Shown here piece by piece: positions 1 through 7,923 of a stretch of DNA of 64,000 nt. Position 1 is the stretch's first letter. The number at the start of each line of letters is the position of its first letter. A program made the translations under genes and the position numbers. Under the pieces are notes generated by a model that did no database searches, had not been told where the DNA came from, and was given only the letters and a program-made list of their open reading frames with translations. The stretch comes from Microterricola viridarii (GTDB lineage Bacteria; Actinomycetota; Actinomycetes; Actinomycetales; Microbacteriaceae). The stretch is from contig NZ_CP014145.1 in the NCBI RefSeq assembly GCF_001542775.1, forward strand, positions 3,100,001-3,164,000, written 5' to 3'.

Positions 1-549
1 TCGGTGAACGGGCTCACCCTCGACACACGCGCACACCACGCAGCCGACGCGGCGCCCACGTTCTCCAACACTGCGTCCTACCTGGCCTTCTCCCCCTCGA
101 TCTACGAGCTCGGCAAGAACTCGCGACTGCTCGCCGCCGAGCCGCTAAAACTGCCGGTCACCGGGAGCGGCGTCGCCGAGGCGACGGTCGACGTGCAGCC
201 AACACCGGATTTCGTCAGTGACGTGCAGGACGAGCTCAACAACTGGCTCGATGAGACGTGCACGACCCAGGCCGTGTTGCAGCCCACCGGCTGCCCGTTC
301 GGCGTGAACATTGACGACCGGGTGACGAGCGCGCCGGCGTGGAGCATCACCGAGTACCCCACCGTGACGCTCACGCCCGGCGAGAACACCTTCGAGATGC
401 CACAGACGCCCGCTGTCGCACACGTGCAGGTCGAGGTGCAGTCGCTCTTCGACGGCGAGGTCGAGACACTCGACCAGGATGAGCCCTTCTCCGTGGCGCT
501 CTCGGTGAACATCACGCCCAGCGGCAGCCTCGCCATCAAGCTGCACTAG
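1..549 (+). CDS. C-terminal part of an unrecognised protein (5' truncated)
   Basis: The frame is open from the first base and ends at TAG 547-549, so the gene begins before the window. The first start-like codon is GTG at base 4, but nothing marks it as the true start. The roughly 180 visible residues contain no membrane segment and are rich in Thr, Pro, Val and acidic residues with alternating hydrophobic stretches, as in extracytoplasmic beta-rich domains. Two cysteines, in the contexts DETCTT and PTGCPF, lie about twelve residues apart and could form a disulfide. I do not recognise the family. The repeat-bearing gap that follows contains no obvious terminator hairpin. It is probably a real coding end because codon use matches the neighbouring genes and the opposite-strand frames give arginine- or serine-rich nonsense. 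Confidence 0.6.
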   Translation, partial: SVNGLTLDTRAHHAADAAPTFSNTASYLAFSPSIYELGKNSRLLAAEPLKLPVTGSGVAEATVDVQPTPDFVSDVQDELNNWLDETCTTQAVLQPTGCPFGVNIDDRVTSAPAWSITEYPTVTLTPGENTFEMPQTPAVAHVQVEVQSLFDGEVETLDQDEPFSVALSVNITPSGSLAIKLH

Positions 550-973
550 TCAGGGCACTGACGGGGCCCTCACGCCCCGCCCAGCCGCCATCCACGCCCG
601 GCCCTCACTCCCCCGTCGCGCTCTCCTCGCTGACTCGGGTCTTTCTCGCCCCCGCTGGCCCCGCTGGCTCCGGTCGGGCTCTCCCCGCTGGCCCCACTCG
701 CTCCCCCGGTCGCGCTCCCCCCCGCTGGCCCCGGCCGCGCGAGGCACCCCCACCGTTGGCTCGAGGGAGCTTGCGACCGAAGCCAACGCCGCGAGACTGC
801 AGGACGTGTGGGTCACGGCATGAAAACCGCACAACCCCTTCGGCTTGAAACGATTCACTATCGGGCCGATGGCGGCGTCCAGGCGACGTCGGCAGCCCAA
901 GCCGGGGGAGGGGGCACGCGATTCCGGTAAGGAACGCCGGCGGGCAAGCGCCCCAGCTACTACCGCCCGGCCC
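550..973. other. Non-coding gap with GC-rich repeats
   Basis: No credible gene. At 600-735 short direct repeats of the type CCCGCTGGCCCC occur several times (about 651, 683 and 719). They are followed by a 33-bp palindromic core at 755-787 that belongs to the family amplified at 60.5-62.85 kb. Open frames here are products of the GC-rich repeats. Confidence 0.7.
755..787 (-). repeat. Isolated inverted copy of the 33-bp palindromic core
   Basis: In minus orientation this matches the core found eleven times at 60.5-62.85 kb. Its ends pair as GTTGGCT with AGCCAAC, where the array copies pair GGTGGCT with AGCCACC. Both sides of the stem have therefore changed together. The interior (CTTcggtcgcAAG then CTCcctcGAG) is the same as in the array. 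Confidence 0.85.
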
Positions 974-2989
974 CTACCGTCCGGCGCTGTCGCGCTGCGC
1001 GATGCGCGCCAGGTTCTCGTTGTACGCGTTCAGCTCGGCGTCGTTGGTGCGCGCCGCGTTGCGGTCGCTGCGCTTGGTCTCCTTGTCGTCAGAGCGGCTC
1101 CACTGGATCGCCACGGCGATGGCCAGCGCCAGCGTCGGGATCTCGCCGACGCTCCAGGCGATGCCGCCGCCCATCTGCTGGTCCGCGATGGCGCTGAGGC
1201 CCCAGTCGCGGCCCATCGCGCCGTACCAGTCGGCGAGCAGCAGGCCGGTGCCGGTCATGATGGCCAGGCCGAAGAACGCGTGGAAGGCCATGGTGCCGAG
1301 CAGCAGCAACAGCCGGAACGGGTAGGGGAGACGGTACGGCACCGGGTCGATGCCGATCAGCGACTGCACGAACAAGTAGCCGGTGATGAGGAAGTGCACC
1401 GTCATCCACTGGTGGCCGATGTGGTCGGTCGTGGCCCAGCTGAACAGCGGGCTGAAGTAGAACACCCAGAGCGAGCCGGCGAACAGCACGGCGGCGACGA
1501 TCGGGTTGGCGATGATCATGGCGAAGCGCGAGTGCACGGCGAGCAGGATCCACTCGCGCGGGCCCCGGCTGCCGTCCTTGCGCGGCCGGATGGCGCGCAT
1601 GGCGAGCGTCACGGGCGCTCCGGGCACCAGCAGTACGGGGATAGCCATGGTCAGCGCCATGTGGGCCAGCATGTGCGTGCTGAACAGGTACTTGCCGTAG
1701 ACGGCGACGCCGCCACTGGAAACGTAGAACAGGGCGATCAGGCCGGCGATCCAGAGCACGGTGCGGTAGATCGGCCAGCTGTCGCCGCGCTTCTTCAGGC
1801 GCCAGACCCCGGCCAGGTAGAAGAAGATGCCGAAGGCGCAGGCCAGCAGCCAGATCAGGTCGACGTTCCACTCAGTGAAGTAGCGGGCGAAGGTCAACTC
1901 GGGCGGCAACGGGTCGCCGGTGAGCAGCTCGGCCGCGCTGCGCGTGCCGGAAACGGCCTCGGAGACGGGCGGGGCCGTGCTGCCGAGCGCCACGGCGACA
2001 CCGGAGGCGATGCCCATGAAACCGAGCTCGGCGACGACGAAGACCCAGAACCAGCGGGCGCCTGCGGAAGCCGCGGAAGCCGCGGAGGAGACACCGACCG
2101 AGTCGACTGCGCGCTGCATCCGCCCGATGAAGAACTGCCGCTGCACGACGCCGAACACCCCGAGCACCAGCAGCGCGCCGACCTTCGCGAGCACCAGCAG
2201 GCCGTAGCTGGTGAGCAGCGCGTCGACGTTGCCGAGGCGCAGCCAGGCGCTGACGACGCCGGAGAGGGTGAGCACGAGGAAGCAGAGCAGGGCGATCGTC
2301 GAGTAGCGCGCCAGCACGGTGATCAGGCGGCGGCCCTCGAGCTGCTTGCGCAGCAGCACAATCGTGAGCAGGCCGCCCAACCAGACGGCGGCGGCGGCGA
2401 TGTGCAGTCCCAGGCCGGTGACGGCGGCATCGTGGCCGGAGGCTCCGGCTGCGTGCCCCTGCTGCGCCATGGGCACGAGGCCGGCGACGGCGAGTGCGGT
2501 GACGAAGACGAGCAGCGTGTGGTTGCGCACCGCGAAGCAGAGCACAGTGACGGCAGCGCCGACGAGTGTCGTGATCAGCCAGGACTGGCCGAGCTCGATC
2601 TGGGTGAGGAACTGGCTGAGCGATGCGCCGAACTGGCTGTCCAGCGAGAACGCGGCGCCGGTCACCGACAGGTAGGTGAAGAAGCCCGTTGCCGCCGATG
2701 CGACGGTGAACAGGGCCGCGGATGCCGCAGCCACGTCGAGCGCGGCATTGAACTCCGGCTGCTTCGGGCTGAGCGCGTAGCAGGCGAGCACCAGGGCGCC
2801 GATCATGCCGGCCGCGCCAACGTTGACCAGCAGCTTGGCGATGGGCAGGCTCCAGCGCACGACGTCGCCCGGATCCTGCAGGAGTTGCGGGGCGGCACCG
2901 CCGCCAAAGTTGAGGCCGGCGACGAGGGCCGCGATCGCGAGCATCAGAAGCACGGCTGGGCCGAGAACACGGGTCAGTCGAAGCACCAC
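974..2989 (-). CDS. CopD / CtaG fusion membrane protein (copper handling, cytochrome oxidase assembly)
   Basis: A 671-residue polytopic membrane protein. Residues 1 to about 330 resemble the CopD copper-resistance family, with repeated hydrophobic helices and a histidine-bearing stretch QQGHAAGASGHD. Residues from about 370 to 630 resemble caa3-type oxidase assembly protein CtaG, with histidines in membrane helices (STHMLAHMALTM, HQWMTVHF, FHAFFGLAIM) that could bind copper. The C-terminal tail of about 40 residues is charged and probably cytoplasmic. This fused architecture is usual in Actinobacteria and is thought to deliver copper to the oxidase Cu centre. The start is GTG at 2989, leading directly into a hydrophobic signal-anchor. 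It stands alone between the repeat-bearing gap and the HU terminator. The family assignment is firm; the direction of copper transfer is inference. Confidence 0.88.
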   Translation of the reverse strand: MVLRLTRVLGPAVLLMLAIAALVAGLNFGGGAAPQLLQDPGDVVRWSLPIAKLLVNVGAAGMIGALVLACYALSPKQPEFNAALDVAAASAALFTVASAATGFFTYLSVTGAAFSLDSQFGASLSQFLTQIELGQSWLITTLVGAAVTVLCFAVRNHTLLVFVTALAVAGLVPMAQQGHAAGASGHDAAVTGLGLHIAAAAVWLGGLLTIVLLRKQLEGRRLITVLARYSTIALLCFLVLTLSGVVSAWLRLGNVDALLTSYGLLVLAKVGALLVLGVFGVVQRQFFIGRMQRAVDSVGVSSAASAASAGARWFWVFVVAELGFMGIASGVAVALGSTAPPVSEAVSGTRSAAELLTGDPLPPELTFARYFTEWNVDLIWLLACAFGIFFYLAGVWRLKKRGDSWPIYRTVLWIAGLIALFYVSSGGVAVYGKYLFSTHMLAHMALTMAIPVLLVPGAPVTLAMRAIRPRKDGSRGPREWILLAVHSRFAMIIANPIVAAVLFAGSLWVFYFSPLFSWATTDHIGHQWMTVHFLITGYLFVQSLIGIDPVPYRLPYPFRLLLLLGTMAFHAFFGLAIMTGTGLLLADWYGAMGRDWGLSAIADQQMGGGIAWSVGEIPTLALAIAVAIQWSRSDDKETKRSDRNAARTNDAELNAYNENLARIAQRDSAGR

Positions 2990-3025
2990 ACCAGCCTACG
3001 CGCTGCAAGCTGGGGGTTTAAATGC

Positions 3026-3060
3026 CGCAGGGGACCCCGCCACTGGCGGGGTCCCCTGCG
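3026..3060 (-). terminator. Hairpin terminator after the HU gene
   Basis: Perfect 15-bp stem (3027-3041 with 3045-3059, extendable by one pair) and a three-base loop, just downstream of the HU stop. On the minus strand it runs into a short run of A and T. Confidence 0.8.
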
Positions 3061-3078
3061 AACGCGTTGAGTCGAGAC

Positions 3079-3369
3079 TTACGCCTTGGCTGCAGCCTTC
3101 AGCTTGCTGCCGGCGCTGACCTTGACGGAGTAGCCAGCGGCGATCTCGATGGTGGCGCCGGTCTGCGGGTTGCGGCCGGTGCGAGCTGCACGGTGGGTGC
3201 GCTCGACGGCGAGCCAGCCCGGGATCGACACCTTGACGCCAGCGGAAACCGACTCGGCGAGAGCGTCGAACAGGCCGCCGAGAACGGCGTCAACAGTTGC
3301 CTGGCTCTGGTTGGTCGAAGCGGCGATCTTCGCGACGAGCTCGGTCTTGTTAAGCGACTTGTCAGCCAT
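3079..3369 (-). CDS. hup: HU-family histone-like DNA-binding protein
   Basis: A 96-residue protein of usual HU length. It starts MADKSLNKTELVAKIA and carries the family dimer core (LGGLFDALAES) followed by the beta-arm region AARTGRNPQTG, where the conserved Arg-Asn-Pro tip intercalates into bent DNA. The C-terminal tail is short and alanine/lysine-rich (KLKAAAKA), unlike the long basic tails of mycobacterial HupB. It binds and bends DNA without sequence specificity and compacts the nucleoid. It is monocistronic, with its own hairpin terminator, and an SD-like GAGG lies upstream of the ATG at 3369. Identification is secure. Confidence 0.96.
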   Translation of the reverse strand: MADKSLNKTELVAKIAASTNQSQATVDAVLGGLFDALAESVSAGVKVSIPGWLAVERTHRAARTGRNPQTGATIEIAAGYSVKVSAGSKLKAAAKA

Positions 3370-3696
3370 TGAGTGTCCTCCTCGGACCGTTATCTGTCAG
3401 AAACAGCTAATCGAATCTTGGGGGTATGCGGCTACTTAAGTCGCTCCCCGTGGTCGGTTGACCGCCTTGAATGTAACAGAGATCCGCGGATTCACGCGGA
3501 TTTAGGGGGCTTTCTGACACATTTGCCCGGCGTGTTCGCCCGTGGCGGACCAGAAACGGTGTTTTCGGGCATCCGCGGGCCTGTGCGGCGCATTCTCCCG
3601 GGAAAACACACAAAGGGCGCCGACCGAAGTCGACGCCCTCTGAGACTGCTTGGAAGCAGGGACTGTTACCAGCCCGCCACGCAGTTCAGCCGATAG
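3370..3696. other. Intergenic region: HU promoter side and end of the ribosomal-protein operon
   Basis: 327 bases without a gene. The 3370-3480 part is locally AT-richer and should carry the HU promoter. Towards 3614-3639 lies the terminator of the rpmB-rpmG-rpsN operon. No other structure was seen. Confidence 0.6.
3614..3639 (-). terminator. Hairpin terminator after rpsN
   Basis: Stem AGGGCG/CGCCCT plus CGAC/GTCG with one mismatch and a CGAA loop. On the minus strand it is followed by a T-rich stretch (TTTGTGTGTTTT). Confidence 0.7.
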
Positions 3697-4002
3697 TTAC
3701 CAGCTGGACTTGGTGATGCCGGGCAGCTCGCCACGGTGGGCCATGTCGCGGAAGCGAACACGGCTGACACCGAACTTGGTGAGCACACCACGGGGGCGGC
3801 CGTCGATCGCGTCGCGCGAGCGAACACGGATCGGCGATGCGTTGCGGGGGAGCTTCTGCAGGCCGACGCGTGCGGCCTCGCGGGACTCGTCGGTGCCGTT
3901 CGGGTCGACGAGAGCCTTCTTCAGCTCAAGACGCTTGGTTGCGTAGCGTGCAACAACAATCTTGCGCTGTTCGTTGCGGGCAATCTTGCTCTTCTTAGCC
4001 AT
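3697..4002 (-). CDS. rpsN: 30S ribosomal protein S14, zinc-independent form
   Basis: 101 residues, the long S14 type, starting [14 protein letters not shown] and ending with the conserved block [21 protein letters not shown]. It has no cysteine, so the zinc ribbon (two CxxC pairs) of the short S14 form is absent. S14 binds 16S rRNA in the head of the small subunit. It is the last gene of rpmB-rpmG-rpsN, two bases after the rpmG stop, and is followed by a hairpin terminator. In several Actinobacteria such cysteine-free paralogues are repressed by Zur and released when zinc is scarce. Here the zur-znu block lies directly upstream, but I see no Zur-box-like palindrome in front of this operon. 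Identification is certain; zinc regulation is unproven. Confidence 0.97.
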   Translation of the reverse strand: MAKKSKIARNEQRKIVVARYATKRLELKKALVDPNGTDESREAARVGLQKLPRNASPIRVRSRDAIDGRPRGVLTKFGVSRVRFRDMAHRGELPGITKSSW

Positions 4003-4004
4003 TT

Positions 4005-4172
4005 TTAGCGCTCCTCACGGAAGTCGACGTGCTTGCGCACTACGGGGTCGTACTTCTTCAGCACGAGGCGGTCGGGGTTGTTGCGACGGTTCTTGCGCGT
4101 GACGTAGGTGTAACCCGTGCCTGCGGTCGAACGAAGCTTGATGATCGGACGTACGTCCTGCTGCTTTGCCAC
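4005..4172 (-). CDS. rpmG: 50S ribosomal protein L33 (cysteine-free form)
   Basis: A 55-residue protein. It begins at GTG 4172 ([15 protein letters not shown]), and its body contains the L33 signature [19 protein letters not shown]. It ends DFREER before a TAA whose complement is at 4005-4007. None of the four zinc-ligand cysteines of zinc-binding L33 is present. The start codon shares one base with the rpmB stop, so translation is probably coupled. L33 sits near the E site of the large subunit. It is too small for many gene-length cut-offs, but length, start, reading frame and neighbours all fit. Confidence 0.95.
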   Translation of the reverse strand: MAKQQDVRPIIKLRSTAGTGYTYVTRKNRRNNPDRLVLKKYDPVVRKHVDFREER

Positions 4173-4408
4173 TAGATCTTCTCCCCACGAGCAAGGATGT
4201 CCTTGACGACGGACTCAATGCCGCGAGCGTCAATGACCTTGATGCCCTTGGCCGACAGCTGCAGCGTGACGTTGCGGCGAAGCGACGGCACGTAGTAGGT
4301 CTTCTTCTGCACGTTCGGGTCGAAGCGGCGCTTCGTACGACGGTGCGAGTGCGAAATGTTGTGTCCGAAGCCGGGAACAGCTCCGGTCACCTGGCAGGTT
4401 GCTGCCAT
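4172..4408 (-). CDS. rpmB: 50S ribosomal protein L28
   Basis: 78 residues, first gene of the rpmB-rpmG-rpsN operon. The N-terminus [15 protein letters not shown] and the block [16 protein letters not shown] are typical of L28. Only one cysteine (Cys5) is present, so the four-cysteine zinc site of the other L28 form is missing. The ATG at 4408 is preceded on the minus strand by a strong GGAGG-type ribosome-binding site. L28 binds 23S rRNA and assembles late into the large subunit. A 19-bp inverted repeat sits just upstream in the leader. Identification is certain. Confidence 0.97.
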   Translation of the reverse strand: MAATCQVTGAVPGFGHNISHSHRRTKRRFDPNVQKKTYYVPSLRRNVTLQLSAKGIKVIDARGIESVVKDILARGEKI

Positions 4409-4424
4409 GGTTTCCTCCAATACC

Positions 4425-4443
4425 GAAAGGCGAATTGCCTTTC
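4425..4443. promoter_or_regulatory. Inverted repeat in the rpmB leader
   Basis: GAAAGGCGAATTGCCTTTC: perfect 7-bp arms around GAATT, 16 bases upstream of the rpmB start codon. It could be an operator or a leader hairpin. It does not resemble a Zur box. Confidence 0.45.
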
Positions 4444-4474
4444 CCAAGATCCCTTGTCGGCACGCGTCATCCCA

Positions 4475-4493
4475 CCCTTCGACAAGCTCAGGG
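4475..4493 (+). repeat. Dispersed intergenic motif CCCTTCGACAAGCTCAGGG
   Basis: Near-palindromic 19-mer in the gap between rpmB and zur. A related, partly duplicated version in the opposite orientation lies at 21599-21645. Confidence 0.6.
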
Positions 4494-4632
4494 AGCGAGA
4501 TCGAGTTGATGGGGGGAGTGTTCGTGCGAAACCGGGTGTTAGGTTCACCCGGCCAAGGAGAAAGTCTACGTGGCTCGGGCGTGTCGCGCAAACCGGGCGC
4601 CCGCGCGACGCGCGGGGCGGGGGAGGGGTCCG

Positions 4633-5040
4633 TCAGCCGCGGGCGGCCAGCTCGAGCGTGCAGTTGGGGCAGAGCCCGAACACGTCGACGACGTGGGCCG
4701 GCTGGGTGAAGCCGTGCTCGGCCGCCATCGACTGGGCCCAGGTCTCGACGGCATCCGCCGCGATCTCAACCGTCAGGCCGCACTTGCGGCAGATCAGGTG
4801 GTGGTGGTGGCCGGTGCTGGTGCAAGCGCGGTAGATGCTCTCGCCCTCCGGCGACTGCAGCGTGTCGGCCTCGCCCTCGCCGGCCAGGTCGGCCAGCGCG
4901 CGGTAGACGGTGGCCAGGCCGATGGGCGAGCCGGTGGCATGCAGCGTCTGGTGCAGCGACTGCGCGCTGATGAAACCGTCGGTCAGGGCCAGGGCCTCAC
5001 GCACAGCCTCACGCTGCCACGTATTGCGCTTCACGACCAT
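4633..5040 (-). CDS. zur: Fur-family regulator, probably the zinc uptake regulator Zur
   Basis: 135 residues with the Fur-family winged-helix domain (residues about 1-80, including the recognition-helix region [13 protein letters not shown]) and a C-terminal metal-binding dimerisation domain. The histidine run [13 protein letters not shown] and the two CxxC pairs CRKC and CPNC supply the structural zinc site and probable sensory ligands. Metal-loaded dimers of this family bind near-palindromic AT-rich boxes and repress uptake genes. It lies 21 bases beyond the end of znuB and reads in the same direction, downstream of znuABC. With the palindrome upstream of znuA, this makes Zur far more likely than Fur or PerR. 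Metal preference itself is inferred from context. Confidence 0.88.
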   Translation of the reverse strand: MVVKRNTWQREAVREALALTDGFISAQSLHQTLHATGSPIGLATVYRALADLAGEGEADTLQSPEGESIYRACTSTGHHHHLICRKCGLTVEIAADAVETWAQSMAAEHGFTQPAHVVDVFGLCPNCTLELAARG

Positions 5041-5061
5041 GGAGTGCTCACCTCGTTCTCA

Positions 5062-5976
5062 CTAGCTCCCAGCGTACCCCGGCGCGACACGCCGCCGGCC
5101 GCGACCCCAAGCGATCAGGCGGCAGACGACGTAGATCGCGAACGAGAAGGTGGTGATGTACGGGCTGATCGGCAGGGAACCGCCGATGGCGAGCAGGATG
5201 CCGCCGACGGCCGCCGTGAATCCGAACAGCACGCTGAGCAGCGGCACGACGATGGGGGAGGAGCTGACCCGCATCGCGGCGGCGGCCGGGGTCACCAGCA
5301 GCGCGAGCACGAGCAGCGCGCCGATGATCTGCACCGAGACGGCCACGATCAGCCCGAGCATCAGCATGAACGCGAAGGAGAGAAAGCGGGTGGGCACGCC
5401 GCGCGCGGCGGCGACATCGCTGTCGAGACTGTCGAAGCTCAGCGGGCGCCAGATCAGCAGCATCCCGATCAGAACGACGAGGCTCATGCCGATCAGCCAG
5501 CCGAGCTGCGGGTCGTCGACCGAGACGATCTGGCCGGTCAGCAGGCCGAACTTGTTGGCGCTGCGACCGGGGTAGAGGGCCAGGAACAGTATGCCGAGGC
5601 CGAGGCCGAACGGCATCAGCACGCCCACTATCGAGTTGCGGTCGCGGGCCTTGGCGCCCAGCACGCCGATGACGAGGGCGGCGATGAGGGCGCCGGCGAC
5701 CGAGCCGGCGACGACATTCACCCCGAACAGCAGGGCGGCGGCGGCTCCGGCGAAAGAGAGCTCGCTGATGCCGTGCACGGCGAAGGCCATGTCGCGCTGC
5801 ATCACGAACACGCCGACCAGGCCGCCGACAATGCCGAGCACAGCCGCGGCGATGATCGAGTTGGAGACGAGGGCGAGCAAGGCGCCGTAGTCACTGAAGT
5901 CGAACATCCGCGACCAGAGGTCGCCGGTGTCGCCGCTGGCGAGCATCACGCCGGCCCCGAGAAGTGGTGCGCTCAT
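5062..5976 (-). CDS. znuB: Zinc/manganese-type ABC transporter permease
   Basis: 304 residues from ATG 5976, which overlaps the znuC stop as ATGA. A longer open frame upstream runs into the ATPase gene and has no hydrophobic or conserved content. The protein has about eight membrane helices and the ABC-3 permease block GISELSFAGAAAALLFG near residue 90, the loop that contacts the ATPase. It forms the membrane channel for the metal delivered by ZnuA, powered by ZnuC. Gene order znuA-znuC-znuB-zur, with overlapping stops and starts, indicates one transcript. Zinc rather than manganese is inferred from the histidine-rich ZnuA and the adjacent Zur. Confidence 0.9.
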   Translation of the reverse strand: MSAPLLGAGVMLASGDTGDLWSRMFDFSDYGALLALVSNSIIAAAVLGIVGGLVGVFVMQRDMAFAVHGISELSFAGAAAALLFGVNVVAGSVAGALIAALVIGVLGAKARDRNSIVGVLMPFGLGLGILFLALYPGRSANKFGLLTGQIVSVDDPQLGWLIGMSLVVLIGMLLIWRPLSFDSLDSDVAAARGVPTRFLSFAFMLMLGLIVAVSVQIIGALLVLALLVTPAAAAMRVSSSPIVVPLLSVLFGFTAAVGGILLAIGGSLPISPYITTFSFAIYVVCRLIAWGRGRRRVAPGYAGS

Positions 5977-6776
5977 GCGGGCAGCTCCCCGCCGTGGTGG
6001 TGGTGCACTTCGGCATCCGGGATGCCGACGACGATGACCCGGCCGCCGGAGCGGATGCACTCGACGGGGGTGCCGTAGAGCTCGCTGAGCACGGCGGATT
6101 GCAGAACCTCGTCGGGGGTCCCGATGCGGAAGCTGCCGCCGGCCAAGTAGAGGATGCGGTCCACCATGCCGAGGATCGGGTTCACGTCGTGGGTGACGAA
6201 CAGCACGGCGGTGTTGTGCTCGCGCCGGCGCTCATCGATCAGCTCGCTGACCCCGCGCTGGTGCGCCAGGTCCAGGCTGAGCAGCGGTTCGTCGCAGAGC
6301 AGCAGCAGTGGGTCGCCGGCGAGGGCCTGCCCGACGCGGAGCCGTTGCTGCTCGCCGCCGCTCAGGTTGCCGACGGGCTCATGGGCGTAGCGGGTGGCGC
6401 CGACCGCCTCGATCAGACCGTCGACGCGCTCGCGCTCTGCCCGGCTGGTGAACGGCAGCCCGAAGCGGTGGCCGTTGACGCCCAGCGTGACCAGGTCGCG
6501 GCCGCGCAGCGGTGTGCCGGGGCCGATGAGCTTCTGCTGCGGGATGTACCCGATGCGGCGGTCGCCGCGTTGCACGGGACCGCCGGCGAAGCGGATGCTG
6601 CCGGAGTCCAGCGCCTGCTGGCCGAGCACGGTCTTCAACATGCTGGTCTTGCCCGAGCCGTTCGGGCCGAGAACGGCGAGGAACTCGCCGGGGGCGATGT
6701 CGAGGTTCAGGCCGCTCCACAGGGTGCGGTCGCCGAAGCCGAGTGCGGCATCGGTGAGGCTGAGCACGGCGCTCAT
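5973..6776 (-). CDS. znuC: Metal ABC transporter ATP-binding protein
   Basis: 267 residues with a complete ABC ATPase set: Walker A GPNGSGKTSM near residue 38, signature LSGGEQQRL, Walker B LLLLCDEPL and the switch histidine in LFVTHD. The C-terminus is histidine-rich (DAEVHHHHGGELPA), which could store or sense zinc and is uncommon among ABC ATPases. It energises uptake through ZnuB. It overlaps znuA upstream and znuB downstream by four bases each, as expected for coupled translation in a znuACB operon. Confidence 0.92.
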   Translation of the reverse strand: MSAVLSLTDAALGFGDRTLWSGLNLDIAPGEFLAVLGPNGSGKTSMLKTVLGQQALDSGSIRFAGGPVQRGDRRIGYIPQQKLIGPGTPLRGRDLVTLGVNGHRFGLPFTSRAERERVDGLIEAVGATRYAHEPVGNLSGGEQQRLRVGQALAGDPLLLLCDEPLLSLDLAHQRGVSELIDERRREHNTAVLFVTHDVNPILGMVDRILYLAGGSFRIGTPDEVLQSAVLSELYGTPVECIRSGGRVIVVGIPDAEVHHHHGGELPA

Positions 6777-7828
6777 GCGCTGAGCGCCGTCTCGAGCGCG
6801 GTCACGTTGTCGCCCATCCAGGAAAGGTAGGTGCTGCCGTCCGGCAGCGTCTCGGCGAAGTCGACGACGGGAACGGATGCGGCCTCGGCGGCCGATCGCA
6901 CGACCTCCGTCTGCGGGCTGGCCGTCTGCTGGTTGTAGGCGAGCAGCGCCACCGGGCTCTTGATGATGTCGATCATCTGCTGCAGCGCGCGCGGGGCGAC
7001 GTCGTCGCCCTCCTCGATCGCGTTGCTGAAGGCCGCCGGCGTCTCGTTGTGCAGGCCGGCCGCCTCGAGCAGGTAGAGCGGCACCGGCTCGGTGATCGTG
7101 ACGGGAGTACCTTCGTGGCCGGCGGCCAGGGCGGCCGTGCGCGCCTCGAGCGCGGCCAGCCCGGTGTCGAAGGTCGCGGCGTTCGCGGCGAATTGTGCTG
7201 CCTGGTCCGGTGCGCGCTCGGCCAGCTCGGCCTCGATGGCCTCGGCCAGGTGGCGCATGGTGTCGAAGTTGTACCAGAGGTGCTCGTTGAAGCCGGTGAC
7301 GTGGTCGTGGCCGGCGTGCTCCTCGGCGCTCTCGTCCGCGCTCTCGTCCGCGTGGTCATCCGCGTGGTCGTGATCCGCGTGGTCATCTGCGTGGTCGTGG
7401 TCAGCGTGGTCATCCGCGTCGGCCGGCAGCAGGCCGGAGAGCTCGGAGACGTCGAGCACCGTGCGGCCCGAGCCCGCGTCATCCGCCAGCAGCGCCCCCA
7501 TGAAGCTGTCATAGCCAGCGCCATTCATGATCACGATGTCTGCACGGCTGACGTCCAGCCGGTCGCGGGCCGAGGCCTCGTAGGAGTGTGGGTCGTTCAC
7601 CGAGCTGTCGATGATGCTCGTGACGGACACGGCGTCGCCGGCGATCCCGGCGGCAATCTCAGAGGCGATCTGGCCGTAGACGCTCGTCGAGGCGACGATG
7701 CTCAGCTCGGCGCCGGTGGGCGAGGGCGTGCCCGCATCCGGGGCGGAGCAGGCGGCCAAGCCCAGGCTCAGGCCGAGCGCTCCCGCCACGATGGCTACGG
7801 GCTTCAGAACACGGCTCGACTTGATCAC
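6773..7828 (-). CDS. znuA: Zinc-binding lipoprotein of the ABC importer
   Basis: 351 residues. The N-terminus is a lipoprotein signal with lipobox LAAC (Cys27), so the mature protein is membrane-tethered outside the cell. It has the cluster A-I fold: IVASTSVYGQIASEI at the start of the domain, a metal ligand in NDPHSYE, then a charged loop of repeated DHADDHADHDH-type units, and later ligands in FNEHLWYNF. The histidine/aspartate loop is the hallmark of zinc rather than manganese binders and is thought to capture or sense zinc. The gene is first in the operon, 19 bases from a Zur-box-like palindrome. The degenerate repeats coding the loop are a likely place for length variation. Confidence 0.93.
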   Translation of the reverse strand: MIKSSRVLKPVAIVAGALGLSLGLAACSAPDAGTPSPTGAELSIVASTSVYGQIASEIAAGIAGDAVSVTSIIDSSVNDPHSYEASARDRLDVSRADIVIMNGAGYDSFMGALLADDAGSGRTVLDVSELSGLLPADADDHADHDHADDHADHDHADDHADESADESAEEHAGHDHVTGFNEHLWYNFDTMRHLAEAIEAELAERAPDQAAQFAANAATFDTGLAALEARTAALAAGHEGTPVTITEPVPLYLLEAAGLHNETPAAFSNAIEEGDDVAPRALQQMIDIIKSPVALLAYNQQTASPQTEVVRSAAEAASVPVVDFAETLPDGSTYLSWMGDNVTALETALSA

Positions 7829-7847
7829 GTGACCACGCTACGCCTTA

Positions 7848-7864
7848 TTGATAATGATTGTCAA
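7848..7864. promoter_or_regulatory. Zur-box-like operator upstream of znuA
   Basis: TTGATAATGATTGTCAA: 17-bp near-perfect palindrome (one mismatch per arm around a central G), 19 bases from the znuA start. It resembles the TGATAATNATTATCA core of actinobacterial Zur sites. It also lies between znuA and the divergent GNAT gene. Confidence 0.8.
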
Positions 7865-7923
7865 AACCATTTGGGCGTCGCGAATGCGCCCGCCTGCCCC
7901 GGCAGGCGTGGCAGAGTGGAGTC

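Noticed and set aside
845..3070. 741-codon open frame on the plus strand opposite the CopD/CtaG gene
   Set aside because: Its product is Arg/Asp/Gly/Gln-rich with no membrane or domain signal, as expected antisense to a hydrophobic gene in high-GC DNA. The minus-strand protein has clear family motifs.
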